From Hyphomicrobium sp. LHD-15 (GTDB lineage Bacteria > Pseudomonadota > Alphaproteobacteria > Rhizobiales > Hyphomicrobiaceae), in NCBI RefSeq assembly GCF_031157355.1, contig NZ_JAVIFT010000003.1:124001-188000 (forward strand): 64,000 nt of DNA, read 5' to 3'. Shown in pieces: positions 43,463-54,240 of this stretch. Below the pieces are notes generated by a model that was not told where the DNA came from, did no database searches, and was given only the letters and a program-made list of their open reading frames with translations. How positions within the stretch are numbered: the stretch's first letter is position 1; every line of letters starts with the position of its first letter. A program made the position numbers and the translations under genes.

Positions 43463-43936
43463 GACCATTCCCGAAAAAATCTGCAATGGATTGATTGATT
43501 TCGACCAAAAAGCAGATTTCTGCCTAGCGTGATTCTACCGTTGCAAAACTATGTTTAGGAGGCCAACAGAGGATCGCCGGGGAAAATCGTAACGGATTGT
43601 TGCGCCACAGCAACCCGAACACGGGTCCATCGCCAATTTTCGGGAATTCATTCCCGGAATCGCGAGGACGCCAGGAGCCCTGCGGCCGTATTCGGCATAT
43701 TCGGGCCACCCCCCTCCGAGCGAATGGCGCCACGGAGGGCGGGGTGAAATGAGACCCCTGGCGCCGGCTGAGTTTACGACATCCCATCCCCGCGAAACAG
43801 GTCTCGGGCTTGGTGCGCAGAAAGCGCGGGATGAACCCGGTTGCCACGTCGGGCGCTCAAGAGAATCGCGCTAGGTGTTGACGCAGCATCTCGAAACGCG
43901 CCGATCCGCCCCGAGGCGACGGCCCAGGGTCCCTTC
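43463..43936. other. Intergenic region without a gene; contains one strong hairpin
   Basis: No credible gene is seen in these 474 bases; a 107-codon minus-strand frame at 43524-43847 lacks recognisable composition or start signals. The only marked structure is a stable hairpin, CACCCCCCTCCG (43707-43718) against CGGAGGG-C-GGGGTG (43733-43746), ending about 190 bases before recQ. It has no T-run, so is not a typical terminator. It may be part of the recQ leader or a small RNA. Confidence 0.5.
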
Positions 43937-46126
<2,190 letters not shown>

Positions 46127-46242
46127 CCTCCCGACGTCCCGCCGCCCGACACTCTGCGACAGGGACGGGAGTCTCGCTTTCTGGCCAATCGATGCTATAG
46201 AGCCCGCCAAACCCCATTCTGAGCAGGACTCAGCAGAATAAA

Positions 46243-47877
46243 ATGAGCGAAAACAATACGGCTGAGACGGCAGCAGCCCCGGCGGCCAAGCCAGCCGGCG
46301 CGGCGGGACAGCGGTTCGCGGACGAGATCAATCGTCGGCGCACGTTCGCGATCATCTCGCATCCCGACGCCGGCAAGACGACGCTGACCGAAAAGCTGCT
46401 GCTGTTCGGCGGCGCGATTCAGCTTGCCGGCCAGGTCAAGGCGAAGAAGGACGGCCGCGCCACGCGATCCGACTGGATGGCGATTGAGAAGGCGCGCGGC
46501 ATCTCGGTCGCAACTTCGGTTATGACGTTCGAATACGGCGGCGCGGTTTTCAACCTGCTCGACACGCCGGGCCACGAAGACTTCTCCGACGACACCTATC
46601 GCACGCTGACCGCCGTCGATAGCGCCATCATGGTGATCGACGCGGCGCGCGGCATCGAGACCCGCACGCGCAAGCTGTTCGAGATCTGTCGCATGCGCGA
46701 CATCCCGATCGTCACCTTCATCAACAAGCTCGACCGCGAAGCGCGGGAGCCGCTCGACCTGCTCGACGAAATCGAGAAGACGCTCGCACTCGATACCGCG
46801 CCCATGGTCTGGCCCATCGGCAAGGGCCGCGACTTCCGCGGCACCTACGACCTCTATCAGCCGCGCGTACGCCGCCTTGACGAAAACTTCGACGGCCAGC
46901 CGATCACCGGCCCCGACGATCCGCTTTTCGCCGAGCTATTGGAAGAAGACGCCTACCAGCGCTGGCGCGAGGAAATCGATCTGGTCGCGGCAGCTTGCGG
47001 AAAGTTCGACCTGGAGAAATTCCAGCACGGCGCGCTGACGCCGGTGTTCTTCGGCTCCGCCCTCAAGAATTTCGGCGTCCGCGACGTGCTCGACGCGCTC
47101 AAGACGTATGCGCCGCCGCCGCGCACCCAGCACGCCGCCACGCGCGAAATCCAGGCGACGGAACCGGCCATGACCGGGATCATCTTCAAGATCCAGGCGA
47201 ACATGGACCCCAACCATCGCGACCGCATCGCCTTCATGCGCGTCTGCTCGGGCAAGCTCTCGCGCGGCATGAAGGTGAAGCACGTGCGCTCGGGCAAGAT
47301 CATGGCGCTCTCGGCGCCGCAATTCTTCTTCGCCCAGGATCGCTCGATCGCCGAGGAAGCCTTCGCCGGCGACGTCGTCGGCATTCCGAACCGCGGCACG
47401 TTGCGCATCGGCGATGCGCTGACAGAAGGCGAGGACATCACCTTCCTCGGCATTCCGAGCTTTGCCCCCGAGATCCTGCGCCGTATCCGCCTCGAGGACG
47501 CCATCAAGGCCAAGAAGCTCAAGGATGCCATGCGCGAGATGGCCGAGGAAGGCGTCGTGCAGGTGTTCAGCCCGGTCGACGGCACCCAGCCCATCGTCGG
47601 CGTGATCGGCGCGCTGCAGCTCGATGTGTTGGCCGACCGCCTGACGCACGAATACGGCCTCAAGACCGATTTCGATCCAGCCCCTTGCGACGCGGTCCGC
47701 TGGATCCGCTCGAAGGACCCGGCGGCCCTCAAGAAATTCATCGAGCAGAACCGCTCGTCAGTCGCCACCGACCTCGACGGCGACTACGTCTATCTGCCGA
47801 GCTCGATCTTCACGCTCAACTACAACGCCGGCAAAAATCCCGAGGTCGAGTTCCTCGAGATCAAGGCATCGTCCTGA
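46243..47877 (+). CDS. prfC: Peptide chain release factor 3
   Basis: A 544-residue translational GTPase that recycles RF1/RF2 from terminated ribosomes. G1 ISHPDAGKTTLTEKLL (about 37-52), G2 and G3 DTPGHEDFSDDTYRTL, and G4 NKLDRE are complete, followed by the EF-G-like domains to the end (VQVFSPVDGTQPIVGVIGALQ). The length is standard (about 530). The N-terminal 25 residues are low complexity (TAAAPAAKPAGAAG). It follows recQ by 116 bases on the same strand. Confidence 0.96.
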   Translation: MSENNTAETAAAPAAKPAGAAGQRFADEINRRRTFAIISHPDAGKTTLTEKLLLFGGAIQLAGQVKAKKDGRATRSDWMAIEKARGISVATSVMTFEYGGAVFNLLDTPGHEDFSDDTYRTLTAVDSAIMVIDAARGIETRTRKLFEICRMRDIPIVTFINKLDREAREPLDLLDEIEKTLALDTAPMVWPIGKGRDFRGTYDLYQPRVRRLDENFDGQPITGPDDPLFAELLEEDAYQRWREEIDLVAAACGKFDLEKFQHGALTPVFFGSALKNFGVRDVLDALKTYAPPPRTQHAATREIQATEPAMTGIIFKIQANMDPNHRDRIAFMRVCSGKLSRGMKVKHVRSGKIMALSAPQFFFAQDRSIAEEAFAGDVVGIPNRGTLRIGDALTEGEDITFLGIPSFAPEILRRIRLEDAIKAKKLKDAMREMAEEGVVQVFSPVDGTQPIVGVIGALQLDVLADRLTHEYGLKTDFDPAPCDAVRWIRSKDPAALKKFIEQNRSSVATDLDGDYVYLPSSIFTLNYNAGKNPEVEFLEIKASS

Positions 47878-47902
47878 GCAGGGCGTCATCCTGAGCGACG
47901 CA

Positions 47903-47933
47903 GGAACGCGGCCTGTTGGTAGAGCCGCGTTCC
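47903..47933. terminator. Hairpin between convergent prfC and hydrolase genes
   Basis: GGAACGCGGC (47903-47912) and GCCGCGTTCC (47924-47933) are perfect complements with an 11-base loop. No T-run is present on either side, so it may be a structural barrier or degraded repeat. The preceding GTCATCCTGAG resembles the start of the 40181 repeat family. Confidence 0.5.
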
Positions 47934-47946
47934 CACTCCGATCCGA

Positions 47947-49860
47947 TCAAGACGGCAACGACGAAATCGCCGGCGTTTCTCCAATCACGAGCCCAGTCGT
48001 GGGATCCACCTTCTTGCCGAGCTCCGAGAGCCAGAGCGCCGTGCGGTCGAAATCGCCGTCGCGCTTGAACTCTTCCGTCGGCATGAACCCGTCGGACTGA
48101 GAAATGGCTTGCACGATGATCTTTCGGAACTCGTGCGCATCGAAATACGACGTGTGCACCAGCTCCTTCCACGAGAGATAGTTGGAGATCAGCCCGGATT
48201 TGGTGTCCTCACCCTCCGCGAACGCGAGCGTGCTGATGGCATTGCGGAACTTGGCGATCGATTGCGCGGCCATGGTGTTCGAGTGCGCCGAGATCAGATC
48301 CGAGATCTCGATCGGAAGCATGAATGTCACGGGCTCGAGCCAGGTCGGCCCATAGTCCGCGCCGACGACGATCTCGCCCTCGGTATCGTTGCCGAATGTC
48401 GAGCGTCGGACTTCCGAAAGCGTCAGATAGTTGAGCACGCGGCTCAGCCACCCGCTGACGTGGGACGCGATGTACTGGATGATCGCAAGAACGCCGAGCG
48501 CGATGGCGGCAAACACCAGCGGCACCAGCACGACCGGAGCGAACAACCGCAGGATGCCGCCGACGGCACCGCCGAAAGCGTCATCATCGACGACCGAGGC
48601 CGAAAGCTCGTCCGTCACCACATGGAACAGCAGCTTGCTGTTCAGCGCATAGTCGTGTCCCAAACCGCATAGACGGTTCTGCTCGCAAGGCTGCGGCGGA
48701 CGGCCTCCACGCTGCAGGAAGCGCCGCTTGAAGCGCTGCGCGCGCTCCACGTTGGAGAATTCCGGGAAGGATTGCTCGAGTTGCTGGCGCTTCGCGAACA
48801 GCTCTCTACGCAATTCGTCCGCCCGCTTTCGCGCTTCCTCCGCCGAAGCAGGCTCCAACCCGCCACGCTCGGCTTGCTCGCGCGCGTCGCGCATGCGTCG
48901 GCCCAAGTTTCTGAGTTCATCGCGCGCCTGCGTCGCGGAGCTGTCCTCTCTCGCGAACGCCTGTACGTCGTAAACCCGCGTCTGTAGAAAATCCGAGATC
49001 GCGAGCATGAACGTTGGCGAGGTCACGACGAACAGATAAAGCAGAGGCAACGCGATGACCGACGCCTTCGTCAGAGTCGAGGTGGCGAAATCCGGGGCGA
49101 AGAAATGCAGTTTCACGTTCGGAAGAACGCGAAGTCCCTGCACCGCCTCGTCGTCCTTGTGGCAAAGCGGCAGCCACTTGTCCTGATAGTACTGCTTCGC
49201 GCGCTCGACTGAACCCGCACTGTATCCCATCAACTCCCGGTTATCGAGAAACCGGAACACGAGATAGAAGAACACGATCGGCAGCGTCATCATCACGCCG
49301 GAGAACAGGATCGCCGTGTAGTAGCGCTCGTTGCGGAAATGCTGCGCATCGTCGAGCGCCTCGGCGCCGACGTAGAACAAAAACATCATGAACAGCATGA
49401 ACGACGCGACGAACATCACCTTACGCGTGAGCGTAAGGCGCGTGAACAGGAAGCGCTCCTTGCGCATACCGACGAAGGGCGTGCCGACCGTGATCCACTT
49501 CCTGAGATGCGTAAGCGGCCGTTTCCTGGCAACGCTCTCGATCAGCGCCGACGCGATCACCGATCCGCCGTGGCTGTGCCCCACGACGCAATAGGGCTCC
49601 TCCTGCGCGTCGAGCTGGCGCAGCACATGGAGAAGGTCGGTTCCCGCCTTGCGCCGGTCGAGTTCGCTGTTGGCCGAGCTCCAGCTGAAAGGAATGAAAT
49701 AGAGAGGCCCTTCGGCGCCGCTCGCGAAGGCCTTGAGGTCGGCGTCGAACGCGCTCCCCTCTTGCCACCATTGCGGCTCACTCTGCTCGCCGATGTTGAG
49801 AGCGTCTGCCGTCCCTGCCGTATGCGCGAACGTCCCGTGTACAGTGACGACGGTGGCCAC
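47947..49860 (-). CDS. Membrane-inserted alpha/beta hydrolase, unknown substrate
   Basis: A 637-residue protein. Residues 1-130 begin an alpha/beta hydrolase fold (VVTVHGTFA, then the nucleophile elbow VVGHSHGGS with S96). Four likely membrane segments (about 147-165, 183-203, 266-290 and 438-465) and a charged coiled-coil stretch (about 309-365, REQAERGGLEPASAEEARKR) are inserted. A C-terminal region (about 490-620) follows; SAHSNTM near residue 526 offers a candidate catalytic histidine. The GTG at 49860 has GGGGAGG five bases upstream; a longer ATG frame does not. It could be a lipase or thioesterase acting at the membrane. I know no close named homologue. Confidence 0.78.
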   Translation of the reverse strand: MATVVTVHGTFAHTAGTADALNIGEQSEPQWWQEGSAFDADLKAFASGAEGPLYFIPFSWSSANSELDRRKAGTDLLHVLRQLDAQEEPYCVVGHSHGGSVIASALIESVARKRPLTHLRKWITVGTPFVGMRKERFLFTRLTLTRKVMFVASFMLFMMFLFYVGAEALDDAQHFRNERYYTAILFSGVMMTLPIVFFYLVFRFLDNRELMGYSAGSVERAKQYYQDKWLPLCHKDDEAVQGLRVLPNVKLHFFAPDFATSTLTKASVIALPLLYLFVVTSPTFMLAISDFLQTRVYDVQAFAREDSSATQARDELRNLGRRMRDAREQAERGGLEPASAEEARKRADELRRELFAKRQQLEQSFPEFSNVERAQRFKRRFLQRGGRPPQPCEQNRLCGLGHDYALNSKLLFHVVTDELSASVVDDDAFGGAVGGILRLFAPVVLVPLVFAAIALGVLAIIQYIASHVSGWLSRVLNYLTLSEVRRSTFGNDTEGEIVVGADYGPTWLEPVTFMLPIEISDLISAHSNTMAAQSIAKFRNAISTLAFAEGEDTKSGLISNYLSWKELVHTSYFDAHEFRKIIVQAISQSDGFMPTEEFKRDGDFDRTALWLSELGKKVDPTTGLVIGETPAISSLPS

Positions 49861-50196
49861 ATCAACCTCCCCTACGCGACGAGCCCCGACCGTTCGAGAT
49901 GCGCCCCGGCTAGGCACGCACCGAACACTGGATCAGGCCCTCGAAACCATTATGAACCCACCCGTCCTCGAGCTTTGAAATCCGGCGGGCGGCGGCAATT
50001 GGAACGAAACCCCACGGCGAAATCGGGCGATACGGTACAATGTGGACTGAAGCTAGGCAAAACCCTTCGTCCGGCGGCGGAGCAAGAAATATTCCTGGAT
50101 CTTCGCCGCCCCCGCCCGCCGTCGTCACGTCCGGGATGACCTTAGACCATGATCGCTTCGGACCTTATCGGTCCGAAGCGTGAATCATCGGTCTCG
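49861..50196. other. Intergenic region with a long palindromic repeat
   Basis: No gene is seen. At 50145-50193 a 49-base palindrome has a perfect 11-bp core stem CGCTTCGGACC (50154-50164) / GGTCCGAAGCG (50170-50180), extended by GACCATGAT and ATCATCGGTC with small bulges. This resembles other palindromic intergenic repeats of Rhizobiales. The remaining sequence is ordinary. Confidence 0.6.
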
Positions 50197-51318
50197 TCAA
50201 TGCGCTGCATCGGCCTTGAGTTCTCCTGATCGGATCGCCAACAGCAGGTTGGACTCGTTCGGCCGCCAGCGATAGCCGATGCCGAAATCCAACGGCTGTG
50301 CCCGTCCCTTGGCAAACAGATCCCGCATCTTCGGCTGGTAGGCCTTGGGAAAAATCCCGAGCGGCTGAACATAGCGGCCGTACGGCGCGAGACGCCAATC
50401 CTTCTCGTCGAGGAAGCGAAGCGGCACGCCGGAATCGTCCTGAACCAGTGTTGCCGTGTTCTCGACGAGGAAGCTGCGGACGAGCGAGAAGTTGTCCGAA
50501 TGCATGAGATAGGAGGCACTCTTGACGAAGCTGTCGCCCTGGCCAAGCCCCTTGCAGAAGGTCAGGAACCCGCTGGTCTTGATGCCGCCGTCAGAAAGAT
50601 CGGTGTTGAAATAGTAGAGCGTCTGCTCGGGGCCGCCGTTGGACGAGAACAAGATCTTGGCGCCCGGGCTCGATCCTTTCGCGATTTCGCCCGCGAGCGG
50701 CGTTACCGTGCCGTCCGGATTGAGCGAAACGAGCGTCGTCTCACGGATGGTTTTGCCCGACCGCGCGAGGAACGTGTAGAGGATCGGCAGCGTGCCGGTG
50801 AGGCGTCCGTCGCGCAGCTCCGTTTTCATCTTCTTGGTGATGAAGAAGCTGAACGAAAGAACCGAGTTGAGCGAATTCTGGAGCCCGCGAAGCTCATGTC
50901 CGAGCGCCTTAGGCGAAAGTGGCGCGAGATCCGGCACCTGCCCGACCGGCTCGAGACCCGAAAGCACATAGGTCGAAGCGCCGTGGAAGAAAGCGTCCGC
51001 ATAGAGGAAGTCGGGACCGCTGAACATGTAGAACAGCACCGGCTTGCGGGCCGGCACGTTCTTGGTGGACCAGGTGCGGATCTTCGTCAGCTGCCGTTCG
51101 TCGAGCTGCGCCCACGCCTTGTCGAAATACTTGGCATGAGACTGCCACGACGCTTCCTTGGTGAAGGTCTCGAGCGGAGATCCAGCTGCGGGTGAAAGCC
51201 CCGCCAGCACGCGCGCCGTATCGTCGGCCGTAGCCGGACCTTGCGCGGAAGCCGCAACCGGCACGAGCAGCAACAGAGCTGCGAAAAGAGCCGCAAAACA
51301 TTTCATATGACTTTTCAT
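50197..51318 (-). CDS. Exported protein of unknown function, coupled to amino acid permease
   Basis: A 373-residue protein with a signal peptide (KCFAALFAALLLLVPVAASAQ, cleavage near residue 26) and no further membrane segment. No family is recognised. Features are WQSHAKYFDKAWAQLDERQLTKIRTW, FYMFSGPDFLYADAFF (an unusually aromatic strand) and a C-terminal FGIGYRWRPNESNLLLAIR. The start at 51318 overlaps the stop of the upstream permease (ATGA), so the two are translated together. A periplasmic partner of the transporter is possible, but nothing shows a ligand-binding site. Confidence 0.8.
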   Translation of the reverse strand: MKSHMKCFAALFAALLLLVPVAASAQGPATADDTARVLAGLSPAAGSPLETFTKEASWQSHAKYFDKAWAQLDERQLTKIRTWSTKNVPARKPVLFYMFSGPDFLYADAFFHGASTYVLSGLEPVGQVPDLAPLSPKALGHELRGLQNSLNSVLSFSFFITKKMKTELRDGRLTGTLPILYTFLARSGKTIRETTLVSLNPDGTVTPLAGEIAKGSSPGAKILFSSNGGPEQTLYYFNTDLSDGGIKTSGFLTFCKGLGQGDSFVKSASYLMHSDNFSLVRSFLVENTATLVQDDSGVPLRFLDEKDWRLAPYGRYVQPLGIFPKAYQPKMRDLFAKGRAQPLDFGIGYRWRPNESNLLLAIRSGELKADAAH

Positions 51319-52688
51319 CCCTTCATCGCGCGTTGCAGCGCCTGCGATTTGCTACCTTCGCGCCGCGACCAGACGAACAGCAGCAAGCCCGACGCCATCA
51401 GCGCGAGGCTTGCCAACGATTGCAATGGACGCTCCGAGAACAGGTAATACATCATGAACCCCGTGACGCCGAGAAACACGAACGGCGTCAGCGGATAGCC
51501 CCAAACTTTATAGGGTCGCGAGAGATTGGGCTGTGTTACGCGCAGAACAACGACACCGAGCACCGCCAGGAACGAGCACAGCGTCAAGCTGAACTGAATG
51601 AACTCCAACACGGTCTCGAAGCTCTGGGTCAGAAGCAGCACGGTCACGGCGCTGATCTGCAGAAGCATCGCCGTCGTCGGCACGCCCTTCTTCGAGAGCT
51701 GCGAAAAGACGCCGAGCAGCGGGAAGTCCTCGCCCATCGCCACAGTCACGCGCGGGCCGATCCACATCATCGCGCTGATCGCCGAGACGAGGCCGACGCA
51801 GATCAGCGCCGCCACCACGCGTCCGCCCGCTTCGCCGAAGATGTGCGCGCCCGCGATTTGGGCGACGTTGAGCTGCCCCACCATCGCCGCCACCGGCGTC
51901 GTGTAAAGAAACACCGCATTGAGCAGGACATAGAGCGCGATGACGATCAACGTCGCGACCAGCATCGCAATAGGCAGGCTCCGCTCCGGATCGCGCACGT
52001 CGCCCGCGATATAGGTCGCGGCATTCCAGCCCGAATAGGAGTACATGACGAACACGAGGCTCACTGCGAATGGCGCGCTCAGGATATGCGCCAGGTCTCC
52101 GGGCTGCGGCAGGAACGAGATCGGCTGCGGATCGGCGATCGCGAACCCCGCGACGACAAATACCGTAATCAGCGCGACCTTGATGAACGTCGCGACGTTC
52201 TGGAACGTGGTGCTGAGCTTGACCCCGGACAGCAGCACGAGCGTCACCGCCCAGGCAACGGCAAGTCCGACGAGCAGCGGCGGCGCACCCGGCACAACAC
52301 CTGCGAAGTATTCCCCGAACGCCATCGCGGCCAGCGCGACCGGCGCTGCAAACCCAACCGTGGCCGAGATCCACCCGGCCATGAAGCCGAGCGCCGGGTG
52401 ATAGATGCGCGATAAGAAGTTGTATTCGCCGCCCGAGCGGGGAAACGCCACCGCGAGTTCCGCATAGGCGAGCGCTCCGGAGAGAGCGGCCAATCCCCCG
52501 ATGACCCACAGCATGAGGATCGCGAAGCCCGACGGGATGGCACCCAACTGAAAGCCGAGGCTCGTGAACACGCCGATGCCGATCATATCGGCGACCGCGA
52601 TCGCGGTGGCTGTCGTAACCGAAACCGTTCTCTTGTGCGGCGCGGCCAGACCTTCGGCCGGCGGAGAAACGGGAGCAGACGATGTCAT
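51315..52688 (-). CDS. APC-family amino acid permease
   Basis: A 457-residue inner-membrane transporter with 12 predicted segments, of the amino acid-polyamine-organocation superfamily. TM1 (TATAIAVADMIGIGVFTSLG) carries the GIGVF-type unwound substrate loop, and the TM2-3 region (LSGALAYAELAVAFPRSGGEYNFL) is the second hallmark. The C-terminal half ends in a basic cytoplasmic tail. Substrate unknown. It is followed by a coupled exported protein gene; a regulatory region lies upstream of 52688. Confidence 0.92.
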   Translation of the reverse strand: MTSSAPVSPPAEGLAAPHKRTVSVTTATAIAVADMIGIGVFTSLGFQLGAIPSGFAILMLWVIGGLAALSGALAYAELAVAFPRSGGEYNFLSRIYHPALGFMAGWISATVGFAAPVALAAMAFGEYFAGVVPGAPPLLVGLAVAWAVTLVLLSGVKLSTTFQNVATFIKVALITVFVVAGFAIADPQPISFLPQPGDLAHILSAPFAVSLVFVMYSYSGWNAATYIAGDVRDPERSLPIAMLVATLIVIALYVLLNAVFLYTTPVAAMVGQLNVAQIAGAHIFGEAGGRVVAALICVGLVSAISAMMWIGPRVTVAMGEDFPLLGVFSQLSKKGVPTTAMLLQISAVTVLLLTQSFETVLEFIQFSLTLCSFLAVLGVVVLRVTQPNLSRPYKVWGYPLTPFVFLGVTGFMMYYLFSERPLQSLASLALMASGLLLFVWSRREGSKSQALQRAMKG

Positions 52689-53007
52689 GAGGAAACCCGG
52701 GACATGAAAGGGTTATCCACCCTAGGAGTGCGGGCACGGATCAACAAGGCGAAGGGCAAAATGAGCTAAACGAGTTGCAGAATTGCACCTCCCACCCGGC
52801 CCGGGCGCCACAATCCGTCTCCCCGATGTCGACATGATTGGCCGCTATCGCCTTGGAAAGCCCGCTGAGCCCAGATAGCTGAGCCGAGAAAACAGGCATC
52901 AAGCATCGTGAAACCATTCCGGGCTTAGGGTTGTTTTTTTGTTCACCATGGCCGAGCCCACTCCTGGGAAGGCCCACCGAACAGGATCAACGTCGGATAA
53001 GCGCGTG
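52689..53007. other. Divergent intergenic region without a gene
   Basis: About 319 bases between the permease and the secreted hydrolase. A seven-T run (TTTTTTT) precedes the hydrolase gene. No strong palindrome or reading frame was seen; it should contain the promoters of both neighbours. Confidence 0.5.
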
Positions 53008-54045
53008 ATGAGGCCCTGGGCCAGATCATATCGGAGGGGAGTTTCAGCCGCGCTTGCCGCCGTGGCGCTGAGCACGCTCGCGACCGGCCTTGCCTCGGCC
53101 GAAGCCCGCTCCGCCCGCGCCGGGGCGCAAGCCATGGTTCCCGAGCCTCATCAGGTCCAGTCCCGCTCCGCCCCCTTGAAGCGAACCAAAACCAGCCTCG
53201 TCCCCTTCCAGACCGCACCCTTCCCCTACAACGGCAATGTACCCGGCACCGGCAAGCCGTTCTTCGAGGTCGCCGAGGATGGCCGGCGCGTTCATGTTAC
53301 CCCCTATGGCCGCCACTACTGGGAGGACGAGACCTACAACGACAATCGCGTGCTCCTGCATATTCCGAAGGGCTTCGACATCCGTCGCCCGTCGATCATG
53401 ATCGTGTTCTTCCATGGCCATGGCGCCACCCTCGAGCGCGATGTCGTACGCCGGCAGCAGGTCGCCGACCAGATCACGCGGTCCGGCGCCAACGCCGTGC
53501 TGATTGCCCCGCAGTTTGCCGTCGATGCCGCGGATTCGAGCGCGGGACGCTTCTGGGAACCGGGCGCCTTCGGGCGCTTCATGGGCGAGGCAGCCGAAGC
53601 CCTTGCCAAGCTGCACGGCGATCCCAAGAGCGTCCGCAGCTTCGCATCGAGCCCGGTCATTTTCGTCGCCTATAGCGGCGGCTACCTCGCGGCGGCTTCG
53701 TGTGCCGTCAACGGCGGCCTCAAGAAGCGGCTGCGCGGCGTGGTACTGCTCGACGCGCTTTATGGCGAGCTTGGCAAGTTCACCTCGTGGATCGAGAACG
53801 ATCGCTCGGCCTTCTTCGTCAGCGCTTATCTTGGCTCGACGCGCGAGAAGAACTCCGAGCTGGCCGGCATCCTGACCGCTCGCGACATCGACTATGCAAC
53901 CGAGCTGGACCGCCCCCTTCACCAGGGCGACGTCGCGTTTCTTTCTGGCGGAGAGAATGTCTCGCATCGCAGCTTCGTCACCCAGGCCTGGGTCGACAAT
54001 CCGATCGAGAACCTCCTGCGCAAGCTGCCGGCTTATCGAAAATAG
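53008..54045 (+). CDS. Exported alpha/beta-hydrolase-like protein
   Basis: A 345-residue secreted protein. The ATG at 53008 gives a signal peptide MRPWARSYRRGVSAALAAVA (then LSTLATGLASAEA); starts at 52939 or 52948 would place a 20-residue extension before it. The domain shows VFFHGHGA (oxyanion-type HGHG), the nucleophile elbow VAYSGGYLAAAS (S near residue 223), VVLLDALYGE (acid region) and a late SHRSF (candidate histidine). It is probably a periplasmic esterase or lipase-like protein. I do not recognise a named family or substrate. Confidence 0.78.
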   Translation: MRPWARSYRRGVSAALAAVALSTLATGLASAEARSARAGAQAMVPEPHQVQSRSAPLKRTKTSLVPFQTAPFPYNGNVPGTGKPFFEVAEDGRRVHVTPYGRHYWEDETYNDNRVLLHIPKGFDIRRPSIMIVFFHGHGATLERDVVRRQQVADQITRSGANAVLIAPQFAVDAADSSAGRFWEPGAFGRFMGEAAEALAKLHGDPKSVRSFASSPVIFVAYSGGYLAAASCAVNGGLKKRLRGVVLLDALYGELGKFTSWIENDRSAFFVSAYLGSTREKNSELAGILTARDIDYATELDRPLHQGDVAFLSGGENVSHRSFVTQAWVDNPIENLLRKLPAYRK

Positions 54046-54240
54046 GCGCAAAATTGCTGCGCCATATCAGACATTAATAGTCCGCGATCAAACAAAATAC
54101 AGTTGTCTCCATCTCAGTTAAGCGGCCTTTAACGGCTGCTGACTAAAGTCCAGGTACGGTGTTCAAAGAATCGTCCTTCCAACTCGCGCTCGGTTTCCTG
54201 GGCGCGAAAATGGTCGACAGCGCCTGCCAAGGAGAAGCCC

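Noticed and set aside
43524-43847. 107-codon minus-strand frame before recQ
   Set aside because: No ribosome site, no family features and it crosses a strong hairpin.
43463-43936. LexA box for recQ
   Set aside because: No GTTC-N7-GTTC pair was found in the region.
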